Source: Proteromonas lacertae (Eukaryota; Sar; Bigyra; Opalinata; Proteromonadidae). Taken from it: a stretch of 24,665 bases of DNA. The stretch lies in the NCBI GenBank assembly GCA_002245135.1, contig NGBS01000674.1, forward strand, positions 1 through 24,665, read 5' to 3'. The notes beneath the pieces were generated by a model. The model saw nothing but the letters and a program-made list of their open reading frames with translations, had not been told where the DNA came from and made no database searches. A program made the position numbers and the translations under genes. Positions within the stretch are counted from its first letter, which is position 1. Every line of letters begins with the position of its first letter. Positions 1-8,894 of the stretch are shown here, piece after piece.

Positions 1-329
1 GCTAGGAATCGAACCACTAATGCCAGCTGCATGACTCTTTTTTCCTTGCACAGTCTATCAGATCCCAATTAAATAAAAAAAGGGCATTTAGATATACCGT
101 GCCAGGATGATTCAAGCCGAATTTCAATGGCGCAATATTAAACAACACACATCCAAGTAGAAATTATTATTAAACTTCCATAAATTCCTTGTGAAATTAA
201 TTCAATAAATAAATAAATAATTATAAATTAGAAACGCAGCCCTCATCGTAGCTAGTCTATCCAATGCCCAATAATAAAAAAAAACAACATATACAATATA
301 TAGCATAATAGAAATTTATTCGTTACAAT
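1..329. other. AT-rich non-coding left edge
   Basis: I see no supported gene here. The first 35 bases contain, on the minus strand, an 11-base match to a polymerase III B box (GGTTCGATTCC), but the flanking bases do not fold into a tRNA T arm. The rest is A/T-rich with short AAAT runs and leads into the 3' side of the minus-strand integrase fossil. Confidence 0.5.
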
Positions 330-1619
330 ATTGATTTGTCTCCCTTCTTTCTCTTGGGTCTCTCCAGTATTTTTCTAAACCATGTGGTTGGTGCATCATC
401 TTTTCTCACTAACTGCAACTCATAGTGTTTGAATCGAATTAATGAAAAACCTTGAATGTCATTCCCATTGATATCACCTAAATTGTATGAATATCGATTT
501 TCTTGATTATCTTATACATTGTCTGACCAGTATATGTTCTTATCCATTTTACGTCTTCTCTCTTTGAATCTCACCAAATCACCTACTTCGAAATTTTGAC
601 CAGTATGGTCCAATTTTTCATAATTCTTTAAGTTGTAGTTAATTGATTTTTGTAATATTTGTTTTTGTAATTCTGGACTATGGAATACCTCATTTGGGTA
701 TATCCTTTAATTCCTGGTAATGGCTTGTTGTTATAGTCATCTATCACTTCCTGTATTATACTATCGAGTTTTAATTTATAATTCATATCTGGTATAATAT
801 GCTTATCATTGTGATCAATATCTGCCATATATGTAGGTGCATCATATCCCAGATCCACCAAGTGTTTGTACAACAATCTTTTTATCACACTCACTGATCT
901 ATCCAATAATGACTCTATTTTATGCTCTGAACCATCTTTTGAAAATATGATATTCCTTCAGCATCACATAACTTCTTAATATTTGAAAAACTAGCATCAG
1001 CATCTGATAGGATACTTACCACATTTTTATGTGTTTTGTTTCCATAGGCATCTGTTTCATAATACCACTTCTGAAATGCATCCAATGTAATATCACCATA
1101 TTTATTAGGCATAAATATTGCCCATACTTTTCTTGAATTCATTTCGATAAAATACAAATGTTCCATATCAGGTAAGAAAAACACTATATCCATTTGGAAG
1201 TACCCAGGCTTTTTGATAGTTGCGAATGGATTATTTTTTTTATATTTGAAATCGACAATTTGTTTTCCAGGTTGTCTCCTTAAGTATTCACGTACTACAT
1301 CTGGTGGTGGAGCTATATCATTCATACTAGACAAATGTTGTGTCATTTTGATAAATTCATTTTCATTAAGGTAATAATATTTTTTATATAGCTCATCTAA
1401 GCGTGATCGATATTGGGCAATTTGGTTTGACATTTGGTCTTCATACGAAGCCTCTCTTGTTGGATGTGTAATATTCGGTGCTCCATGGTTAATATATGTT
1501 GCAAGTGATAAGTTACCATTTGTAGGTAACGGTTTGACAGGATATGGGTTCTGGTTGCTATATGAGCTGTATAAATGTGGATCGTAACTATTAGTGCTAA
1601 ACATATGGTCCAAAAGCAA
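330..1619 (-). pseudogene. Polinton-type rve integrase, fossil
   Basis: This is a retroviral-type DDE integrase, the enzyme that joins element ends to host DNA. In order on the minus strand: an N-terminal region rich in Tyr/Asn/Pro; a catalytic core with an aspartate in FQMDIVFF, a second in ILSDADASF and a glutamate in HKIESLLDRSV; then an SH3/chromo-like tail with FEVGDLVRF and the YNLGDINGNDIQG pattern followed by HYELQLV. That tail is characteristic of Polinton and related integrases. The coding signal is spread over more than one frame and looks broken about two to three times, so I treat it as a fossil. It lies outside the 0.93-kb inverted repeat, so whether it belonged to the same element as the protease block is unresolved. 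An LTR-type source is less likely because no reverse transcriptase is seen nearby. Confidence 0.75.
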
Positions 1620-1789
1620 AAAACAAAAGTAATAATGAAATTCATTTCATTATGATTATTATCTAAATTAATAGAGTTATATGTCTTTATAACAACATTT
1701 AAAAAAATAATATATATACATATAACATTTGTTCATCGTTCAACGTTATTTCCCTTTCAATTCACTTATTATGAGCAACTGGAAGATAC

Positions 1790-2515
1790 TATACAAAAAA
1801 CAGCTTCATTAATGATCCAAATCCGAGCATATATAAAATTTTATGTGAGAATTTTAAGACGATTGTAGAACATGAGAAAGATTTGCAACGTTAAGGTATA
1901 TTATATTATTATATGTCTATAGCCTGGAATGGTAACTTCAGTATAAGGCGTTTCAGTACATGGTACAAAAGATTCACAGAAATTGAAAAGATTGATGATC
2001 GTCATGAAAGATTAAAGATGTCCAGAGTGTTGATGTCTGTCCTGCTATGCAATATCGTGTATAAAGAGGATCTGGACAAAAGCATCGTATATTCATTTAA
2101 TATATATTTCAATTTTGAATCAATAGTATGATCGTATGCTTGACCATGCAATGGAGGATATGATAGAACTGACTTGTATGTATGTCATACATTTCGGTGA
2201 CAACGATTTAGCAAAAATGCGAAAAAGAAGAAAACAAGAATTCGAAAGGAGATATTGTTTACAGAAGTACTGCTGAAAGTATAGTAAGTAGTAAAGTCTC
2301 TATAGCAATCGTTGTTTGATAATCTGGATGATGATGATGATGACAACAAGTTGTTAAAGGTGGCATCCACCCAAAAGAAAGTGCAGTACATCTAAAGCTC
2401 CAAGATTCAAAAGAAAGAAGACCAATCAGAAAAGAAATTCAAACAGAAAGGAAGAAGACACCAGTACAGAGGAAGATGAGGATGATGATAACTTCTCCCA
2501 TTTATAGTAGATGAT
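1790..2515 (+). pseudogene. Decayed or multi-intron unknown gene
   Basis: Plus-strand coding-like stretches, the clearest at 1913-2064, are separated by short AT-rich intervals with GT...AG ends, for example the run ending TCTATAG at 1920-ish and the one ending TCAATAG near 2128. The predicted protein is charged: a central helical part containing FTEIEKIDDRHERLKMS, then MLDHAMEDMIELT, then a very basic stretch (KMRKRRKQEF) and an acidic Asp/Glu-rich tail. This suggests a nuclear or nucleic-acid-associated protein, but I do not recognise the family. No clean start codon can be chosen. It is divergent from the adjacent integrase fossil and could be a gene of that element or a host gene. Confidence 0.35.
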
Positions 2516-2727
2516 GATGAGGAGCCAGAGTACCAAAATGATTATTAATCTCTGGTCCTAATTGGTTCAAATGATAGATTGTGTTTGTGTGGGAGTGTTG
2601 TTTTCATAATTTACATAATTAATTAGCATTATAACAAGTCTTATAAGAAATATCAATAATAGAAAAAATAGACGCGTTTCAAAAGTGATTTGACTTGAAC
2701 TCCATTTTTTTTGTTTTGTTTTTAAAC

Positions 2728-2779
2728 ATAGGATGGTCACTATATGGTGTCATATCACACAGTATGGTGGTCATCCTAT
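2728..2779. repeat. 52-bp imperfect palindrome
   Basis: The ends ATAGGATG and CATCCTAT are perfect complements. Inner blocks (CAC, ATA, GTGT, ATAT against their partners) continue the symmetry at about 80 percent to the centre near 2754. It may be a hairpin-forming end of a small inverted-repeat transposon. No target duplication was recognised. Confidence 0.6.
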
Positions 2780-2924
2780 CTATCATTGGTTTTTTTGAAT
2801 TTTTTAAGAAAATTAAATTTCGATTATGATCAGAAAGTCAAACTAAGGGCAATATATGAGCCCAGCATAAATAGAGAAATCGATTGATATATTTATTATG
2901 CATTAAAAACGTTTCTAAGGGTGA

Positions 2925-2976
2925 AAAAACAATAGGGGGAAATAGAACACTGTTCCATTTCCCCCTATGTGTTTTT
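2925..2976. repeat. Palindrome built on ATAGGGGGAAAT / ATTTCCCCCTAT
   Basis: Two 25-base arms flank a 2-base centre with only about three mismatches. The core is ATAGGGGGAAAT facing ATTTCCCCCTAT. The G5 and C5 runs stand out strongly in an AT-rich background. The same motif recurs inverted at 3003-3022. Confidence 0.8.
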
Positions 2977-3002
2977 GGTTCAAAAAAAGATCCGTTTTCA
3001 AT

Positions 3003-3022
3003 GTGTTCTATTTCCCCCTAAT
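3003..3022. repeat. Third copy of the G5/C5 motif
   Basis: The sequence GTGTTCTATTTCCCCCTAAT is the reverse complement of 2931-2950 with 17 consecutive matching bases (AGGGGGAAATAGAACAC). It can pair with that copy as an alternative to the 2925-2976 hairpin. It sits 12 bp outside the start of the long inverted repeat. Confidence 0.7.
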
Positions 3023-3034
3023 ACTCATTATTAT

Positions 3035-3961
3035 ATTTATATTACAAATAAACTTTTGTTTATGATTATGAATGTTTATAAAGTCGTTAATTATTGTTAA
3101 TTATTGTAATTCAATATATTAATTAGATATTATATTTTATTATTTCATTTTTAAACTGTAATAACAATATTGTAAAACAAAAGTGATTATGAATGAGGTA
3201 ATTATTATATCGTTACTGAGATTTAAAAACGATGTAAGGTATTCTTTTGGTAATTCTTGTAAAACTTAGCTATTTCTTCCACAGTCAGTTTACTCATAGC
3301 AGAGAATAAATCTTCTATAAAATAATTAATATTAAAACTCTATATTCTGTATTTCATCTATCCTTAGGTTTTTTCATTCTACATCCCAAATAAAAGAGGG
3401 TGTAATACCCACAATTCACTTTATCACGATTACTTTGTTTCACATTAGTTTCCATAATTTGGTAACTTAATTCTACGTTACCTCTCAAAAAATCTGTATA
3501 TTCTATAGATAATATTATCTCTTGCATCATTATAATCCCCTCTATAAATGTTTAAGCTGTCATAGATATAATATTTAATATATTTATTACTGTTATATTT
3601 CACTTCAAATAACGACCAATGTTGATAATCTTTGTCGCATATTGGGAAAAAATATATACCATCGTTCTTTATTTTACTTAATAAACGTAATTGTTCATCA
3701 CTTTTATATATATTACCTGGATCTATTACATTATCATTACACTGATTGATGAAGTGTATATAAAACACTAGATCTTCCGATTTTAATCTCTCTTTAATAA
3801 TAGATGATTAACTATAATATTAAATTGTCTTAAGAAACTGTTCTTTTGTTTACCTTTTAGTGATATTGTATTATAATTGTATGGATTTATAATTAATCCT
3901 GACAAAATTTAATGTATTTCTTCATTGCGTGAATAGAATAGAGAATCACCATCATCATCAT
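3035..3961. repeat. Long inverted repeat, left copy
   Basis: This stretch is the reverse complement of 18927-19854. The outer limit is sharp at ATTTATATTAC and the inner limit is sharp at the CATCATCATCAT run. The outermost 250 bp or so are identical, and elsewhere I saw only a handful of 1-2-nt length differences and no substitutions. It contains the 3' part of the protease gene plus about 190 bp of flank. The size fits a Polinton terminal inverted repeat, but no 6-bp target duplication is evident at the outer edges. Confidence 0.95.
3223..3961 (-). pseudogene. Partial second copy of the cysteine protease, fossil
   Basis: This is the left inverted-repeat copy of the C-terminal portion of the adenain/Ulp1-like protease at 18398-19666. 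The longest open piece is 3478-3768. It includes the segment around the catalytic His and Asp (DYQHWSLFEV and YYIYDSLNIY). The copy looks broken in about five places relative to the right copy. Upstream of it the sequence switches to a different ORF exactly at the inner repeat edge. Confidence 0.85.
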
Positions 3962-4753
3962 GTATCTTGACATAAGAACAGGACAACTTTAGTCTGTATG
4001 ATTTTATATTCTAATAGTTTAGAGATATATTCTCTTAGCAAATCGCTCATTAGAATAACATCTAACTCCAATACTTCAATATTGTTGTAATCAGAATTCA
4101 TAATCATAAATGTCACAGTAGCAGCAATATCTGTGGCTTCTAGAAAATTGCTCCTAACATTTATTATATTTATTTCATATTTACTTAGATTTGATATATA
4201 TGAGGATAAGTATTTAAGATCTGTATTATAGTCATATGTATTAATTGAATCATATATTTTAATCATCCCTTTATCCTTTTCTATCATAATTAAATAGCAT
4301 TGATGTGATTTAATTAATATGCTCATACTTTTATTATTATATAATAACATATTGTTACTTAATAGATTAATGTCATTAAAATCATATAATTGAAGTATAT
4401 ACCATATCTGATAGATATTTAACTCCTTTTTTCCTATTTTATCTCTTACTCTTATCACATTTTCTAATTGTTCTTCAGTTAAAGTATCTTTACCATCATA
4501 TTCAGAGGTAATTTTTCCAAATATGCTATAAACTGCATTTTTAGAAGGATGTCTAATGATATCTGATAGAATTTTGGTATGTATCAGTTTTTCTTTTCTT
4601 TTTCTGAGGATTGACCTATTTAATAAAATAATAATAATAATACTAATTGAATATCCATTTTTCTTTTGAGTTTTTCTTGAAGATCAGTTGATATAGGAAT
4701 GACTTCCACTGCCGATGAATTAGTCAATCTTATTTCGTTATCTTTGTTACTAT
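3958..4753 (-). CDS. ORF with weak Ulp1/adenain-like features, function uncertain
   Basis: The frame is open from about 4753 to the stop at 3958, but no ATG occurs before the middle of it, so a start in an unseen upstream exon is likely. The N-terminal half is Lys/Arg/Ile-rich (KLKRKNGYS, RKRKEKLIHT). The C-terminal half has alternating strands and helices with the segment SHQCYLIMIEKDKG followed by KIYDSINTYDYN. This echoes the His-strand and Asp-strand layout of the protease at 18398-19666, but the similarity is partial and no further claim about activity is made. Its stop codon lies within 4 bp of the inner edge of the left inverted repeat, directly upstream of the protease copy on the same strand. 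It could be a diverged paralog of the protease or an unrelated protein. Confidence 0.4.
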
Positions 4754-4929
4754 GTTAATTATTAATATACAAATCTATACACTGCATATAATGAATCATT
4801 ATTTTTGTTCTTTTTGATTATTCTGAACTCATTTTTATCTTTTTGATTTTTTTATTTTCTTAGTTAAAACAATTGCATTGCCATGCTGGGGGTTTGATAC
4901 TTTTTCACTCAACTTTTTAATCGAATTCA
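4754..4929. other. AT-rich spacer
   Basis: No feature is supported in this T-rich stretch between the Ulp1-like ORF and the integrase fossil. It may hold an upstream exon of the former. Confidence 0.4.
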
Positions 4930-5945
4930 TTACCATCTTACTATTTTTTTCTCTATTCTAATATTAACAGATTGTTTGATATTATCTATTACTGACTTAT
5001 ACTTATTAATATCTTTATTTATTTTTTCATCATTTATTTCTTCATTGTCAATGTTATAACCATAATCTACATTATTATTACTTATATTGTAAAATAATTT
5101 TGGGTTTTCTTTTTGTAGTTCTTCTACATCCATAAAAAAAGACTTCTTGGCTTGCAATGTGTTGTTGAAGAAATCGAAGTATTCATATCTTCAATTATAT
5201 TTTCTATAAATTCTGTCCATTCATGACCCTCATTTTCAGATAAGTAACCATCTGCTAAGCGTTCTAAAACTAGATTATAACGTTCAACCTTGCCATTTGT
5301 TTGAGGATGGTAAGGCAAGCTTGTTATCTTTTTGGTATGATTATCTGCCATTAATTCATTCAATATACTGTTGACAAACTCAGGTCCGTTATCAGATTGA
5401 ATAATTGATAGGGCACCGAAAATTCGTATATAACTTTTAATATTTTCTGCTGTTTCTTTGGCACTTTTTGTCTTTTGACAATAAATCATAATAAAACTAC
5501 TATAATGATCAATAACAGATAAAAGAAATTTTTCATTTGAATGATATTTGCCTCATATTTATTAAATCAATCAGTATCCTTTCTCTTGGTGCATGAGATA
5601 TGATTGGTTGCATTGGATTACTACGACTAATCTTCTTAATTTTGTGACAAACAGCACATGCATTTTAATCAATTTATATATTGCATCATGAAACGCTCTC
5701 TTCTATGCCCATGAGATTCATGTATATTATCCAGTATATCAAAACTTTCTTCCAATTTCACTACCAACTTATCTTCGAAGTAGAGTTTATTATTCTCGAC
5801 TTTATACTTTTTAAGTTTGTAATAATTAATGTTATTCAAATATTTGTCATACTTTTTCTGATCAAATGTCCATGTGTTTGTACCACTTAAGCATAATTTA
5901 TCTATTTCTTCGTAATACTGTTTGACATGATCAGCTCTAAGCAAT
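4930..5945 (-). pseudogene. Second rve integrase (Ginger or Ty3-like), fossil
   Basis: The minus strand encodes, in order: a helical N-terminal region (YDKYLNNINYYKLKKYKV); an HHCC zinc-binding start (HESHGHRRERFMM); an aspartate in RILIDLIN; the second catalytic aspartate in QSDNGPEF; and YHPQTNGKVERYN carrying the catalytic glutamate. A hydrophilic tail follows (4930-5157). This is the integrase layout of Ginger/KRBA2-type DNA transposons and Ty3-type LTR elements. No reverse transcriptase, RNase H or gag is seen beside it, which favours a Ginger-like source or a solo remnant. It is spread over several frames with about four or more breaks. It differs clearly in sequence from the integrase at 330-1619, so the two are separate lineages. 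Confidence 0.75.
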
Positions 5946-6254
5946 GTATCAAGATCTTCATCAGATGACCTAATTATAAATATAGAATAATAAGTAAATA
6001 AAAGATATATAGAAAAATAATTAAATGGGTATAATTCTTAATTCCTGTATAACTGATACATTTTTTCTTTACATCATCTAATGAATTTAATATTATATTT
6101 AATATATAAGTCAATTTTACTATATAATAATAGTGTTTTCTTTTCATATTATGACAGTTTTTATATGTCAAAAAAAGTAGTTTATATAGCAAACTAACAA
6201 TATATATACGTAAAACAAAGGACATATATTACGATTATAATACAACATTTTCAT

Positions 6255-6304
6255 AAAAGTTTATAACTCCTTTATCGCGCAGATTTCTTTATTGCGCACG
6301 ACAG
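6255..6304. repeat. 50-bp repeat block with TTTATCGCGC motifs, copy 1
   Basis: This block matches 22730-22779 at 46 of 50 positions in the same orientation without gaps. Internally it is a near-tandem pair of TTTAT(C/T)GCGC motifs spaced 17 bp apart. CpG-containing sequence is rare elsewhere in the window, so the block stands out. It is followed at once by a perfect 11-bp hairpin here but not in copy 2. It may be the end of a dispersed element or a conserved regulatory block. Confidence 0.8.
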
Positions 6305-6305
6305 G

Positions 6306-6343
6306 CTCAATGGCACAAAAATATATTTTCATGTGCCATTGAG
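6306..6343. repeat. Perfect 11-bp hairpin
   Basis: The arms CTCAATGGCAC (6306-6316) and GTGCCATTGAG (6333-6343) are perfect complements with a 16-base A/T loop. It lies two bases after the 50-bp repeat block. A CTGA follows 7 bases downstream, a weak resemblance to a Helitron 3' end. It could also act as a terminator-like RNA hairpin. Confidence 0.75.
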
Positions 6344-6900
6344 GACGCTGAAGGATTATGAAGCTGATACTTTGTAAATGAGATATATATATTTAGTTCT
6401 ATATGAATATTTATATATTGTTTATGAAATATAGAAATTAGAAATTTTTGTAAATGATCTTTATAAATTTGTTTTGTATATATTTTTTTATATCTAAAAA
6501 CATAGATGTATAGTTAATTATTAAAATTGAATAGTTAAATTTACCATGAATTATTTATTTGTAGAGATAATCAAATTTTGAACAAATTTAAGGGTAAAAT
6601 TTTTAAGGAATTTAGTTTTATTTTTTCATTTATCTCATGAACCATTATGATTTATTTTCAGATATTTTATATTAACAATACATATAAGTAGTAGTAATGG
6701 AATATATAATAATATTACTTATGATGACCTAATAGTTGATAAAAATACAATATCTAAAATTATTCATGAATCTAATATATGTTATTTTATAATAATACAA
6801 TTTTAGATATTTTTTTTTCTTAGCTAAAGCAGATTGAATTGAAGCTATTTTATGTAATGATTCATTTCTCATAATTGACTCTACTTCTAATAATATATTA
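6344..6900. other. AT-rich non-coding interval
   Basis: No gene is supported. A roughly 130-bp stretch from about 6571 (GAACAAATTTAAGGG onward) loosely resembles 22477-22610, including a shared ATATAAGTAGT near its end. The last part, 6780-6900, has minus-strand coding-like codons in a different frame from the FAR1-like fragment and is probably its decayed continuation. Confidence 0.4.
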
Positions 6901-6913
6901 TCGTTTATAATTC

Positions 6914-7237
6914 TTATGGTTTATTCACTCTGACATGTGATACTATATGATTATGTCCATGATATGTTGAACTGATTAAACTTCCATAGAATACTGTTAT
7001 ATAAAAGCTGCAGTTAGGATATAAACACCTAAAAGTAATCTTTTTCCTTTTGTGAATTGAATAATTAACCTTTATTTTGGTATTTGTTTGATTACAATAC
7101 ACATATACCACAAAATATAATTCATCTATACTTCTAAACTTAAAGTTGAATATTTCTTCTTTAATAGCATTATAACTATCTAATGGTGGATATTTACCAT
7201 CACTTGTCAACTTAGCTGATAGATATTATGAAATTGT
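6914..7237 (-). pseudogene. FAR1/MULE-type zinc-binding domain fragment
   Basis: About 105 codons are open with no ATG, starting after a possible 3' splice site (CTATCAG). The order FKFRSIDELYFVV..., KITFRCLYPNCSF and YHGHNHIV gives the C-x4-C ... H-x-H arrangement of the FAR1/WRKY-GCM1 DNA-binding domain found at the N terminus of Mutator-like transposases and their domesticated relatives. The frame stops at 6914, just where such proteins continue into a helical linker. Coding-like sequence resumes in another frame (around 6790-6900), suggesting a frameshift and loss of the rest. No DDE core is present. It is most likely a 5' piece of a MULE transposase or FAR1-like host gene. Confidence 0.6.
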
Positions 7238-7249
7238 ATTAAGTTTATT

Positions 7250-7713
7250 ACTATTGAATGAATAGGATGGCTTTAAAAAAGCATAAGAATATTTAAAATT
7301 TGCTTTAGAAAACGCATCAACAAAAACAGAAAATTATCAATTTAATTACAATATTAGCACATGTTATTATTACAATATATAAACATATGTAATTTGTTAT
7401 TAAAATAGGATGAGATTGAAAAATCAATGAAATATGTTGAATCTTCACTTGAATATGTTGAAGCTGATTATCAAAGATGTGATTATCATTGTGGTATGTG
7501 TAGATGTTTGTTTAAACTTGGTGAAAAAGAAGAATCATTAATACAATTTAAGAAAGCATTAGAATTAGCCAAGAATGATTATGATGTATTTTTATGTAAT
7601 TTTAAATTCGATAAATGTTTTTTCTACAGTGTATGATATATAATATATTATAATAATATTAATAGAATGAGATTGAAGAAGTAAAGAAATACTTAGATTT
7701 ACAAGAAAGTATA
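7250..7713 (+). pseudogene. TPR-like repeat gene fragment
   Basis: The best stretch (7427-7580) reads as one helix-turn-helix tetratricopeptide unit: DYHCGMCRCLFKLGEKEES then QFKKALELAKNDYD. A GT...TAATAG interval (7587-7665) then allows in-frame continuation into NEIEEVKKYLDLQESI and a TAA. An earlier stretch near 7285-7340 (EYLKFALENAS) looks like a preceding unit but has in-frame stops. The motif DEIEKSMKYVESS before the unit and NEIEEVKKYLDL after it repeat the same helix pattern. TPR proteins are protein-binding scaffolds; the partner is unknown. The start is missing, so this is a partial or decayed host gene. Confidence 0.5.
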
Positions 7714-7893
7714 TAACAATTAGAGAAATTTATGGAGTTAATATTATCATATTAAATAGTACACTGTTTATCCAAATAATATGCATCTGTTATGATATTT
7801 TCATAAAAAATAATTGGTTTTTATAATAATGTAGGCTTGATTCTAAGCTTGTAACTTTCTCAATCTTTTTCTTTTGAAATACAATTGGCTATC

Positions 7894-8153
7894 ATGCAAA
7901 AAACTTCAAACACAGAAGAAATACCAGAAGCTCCTGCTGTCTCAAAACCAGAAAGGAGTGATTTAGAAACTAGAATGGCAGGTTTATGTGCTATTGTAAA
8001 AAGTGTCTCAAAAGGAATTGGAGCTGGTGTTTGTATCATTCTTTTTATAATTATTTAGTAAAAGAGTTTATTAAAGAAGGTTGTACTGTTGCATTTTGCT
8101 GTGGAGTAGAAGAAGACGGAAAAACTATCAAATTGATCCTCTCTATCCTTTAA
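7894..8153 (+). pseudogene. N-terminal short-chain dehydrogenase fragment
   Basis: An ATG at 7894 opens a frame whose conceptual product has SVSKGIGAGV, the glycine-rich NAD(P)-binding turn of short-chain dehydrogenases (usually TGxxxGIG). A 26-nt GT...TTTAG interval (8033-8058, phase 1) removes an immediate stop and continues in frame as LKEFIKEGCTVAFCC, matching helix 1 and strand 2 of the Rossmann fold. The TG of the usual motif is replaced by KS. After strand 2 the frame ends quickly and the following sequence no longer resembles an SDR. The catalytic Ser-Tyr-Lys part is absent, so this is a fragment of a host-type oxidoreductase. Confidence 0.6.
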
Positions 8154-8893
8154 AAGAATATAATTTGTATAAGGAGATTCCATTAGTGTGGAATGTTGCT
8201 CCAAGAGATGGTCCACTTTATGGTAAATTTCTGTTACCAATCGAAACAAAGAATGCTGAATTTAGTCATGATTTACATGTTAGATTATTACATCAGGCAA
8301 GTATGGAAGAATTTAGTTTTATTCCTGATTATTGAAAATAAACTACAAATCAAATTTCCTGCTTTTAATAAACCCAGTGATGGAATTGTTTCTGTTTATG
8401 TCACTTATAATGATCAAGATTATTCACCTGATCATCCAAGAGCAGCTATTAAAGTATGGAGTTCATAGAAAGGAGGAGAAGAAAGTGATTTAGATAAATT
8501 GAAAAATATGAAGGCTGGAATAGCAAAGAGATATCTCTAACAGATAATAATTAAAGAAAGTCAAGGTCAACCAGAAGAAGCTGAAGATTTAGGTGAAAAT
8601 CCTTTATGAATAGCTCCAGATTCTGCATTTAGACTACTTGATATAAAAGATTTGAAATTAGAATCGTTAGATGTAAATTCAAAAATCCAGCATTTAAATA
8701 AAGAAGATTTACAAATCGCTATTGAGAATGAATTAGCTCCAATATGGGTTCAAAGAGATGCATATTATGCTCCTTATTTAACAACTTCAAATGATCCACA
8801 GTTATTTGAGGGAAGAGAAGAAATAGAGAAATACACCATAAAATACTTCTTCTTTTTTGAATTTACTTGTAATTTATATTTCTTTCGTTTCTA
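8110..8893 (+). pseudogene. Unrecognised host-type pseudogene
   Basis: Strong plus-strand coding character runs across 8110-8890 but in two frames and with TAG, TAA and TGA stops inside otherwise smooth codons, so this is a decayed gene rather than one using a variant code. Recognisable stretches include WNVAPRDGPLYGKF, FPAFNKPSDGIVSVYV, DYSPDHPRAAIKVWSS, NKEDLQIAIENELAPIW and AYYAPYLTTSNDPQLFEG. I do not recognise the family. It follows directly on the SDR-like fragment without a clear gap, so the two could have been one gene or a chimera formed by deletion. The final 20 codons are Phe-rich and probably non-coding. Confidence 0.5.
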
Positions 8894-8894
8894 A

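Larger units (their letters stand above)
2530..3034. other. Non-coding interval with two palindromes
   Basis: No gene is seen. The interval holds a 52-bp imperfect palindrome, a second 52-bp palindrome built on a G5/C5 motif, and a third copy of that motif, all listed separately. It ends where the long inverted repeat begins. Confidence 0.6.

Noticed and set aside
1-35. tRNA or SINE end on the minus strand
   Set aside because: There is a perfect B-box-like GGTTCGATTCC, but the T arm does not pair and no anticodon arm or A box at the right spacing is visible. The window edge prevents a full test.
4930-5945. Complete LTR retrotransposon
   Set aside because: Only integrase sequence is seen; no reverse transcriptase, gag or paired long terminal repeats were found around it.
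5974-6225. Minus-strand ORF of 83 codons, Ile/Leu/Tyr-rich
   Set aside because: Its composition is what random A/T-rich DNA encodes, and it has no motif or context.
6306-6350. Helitron 3' end
   Set aside because: A hairpin followed by CTGA is present, but no matching 5' TC end, Rep/helicase gene or A-T insertion site was recognised.
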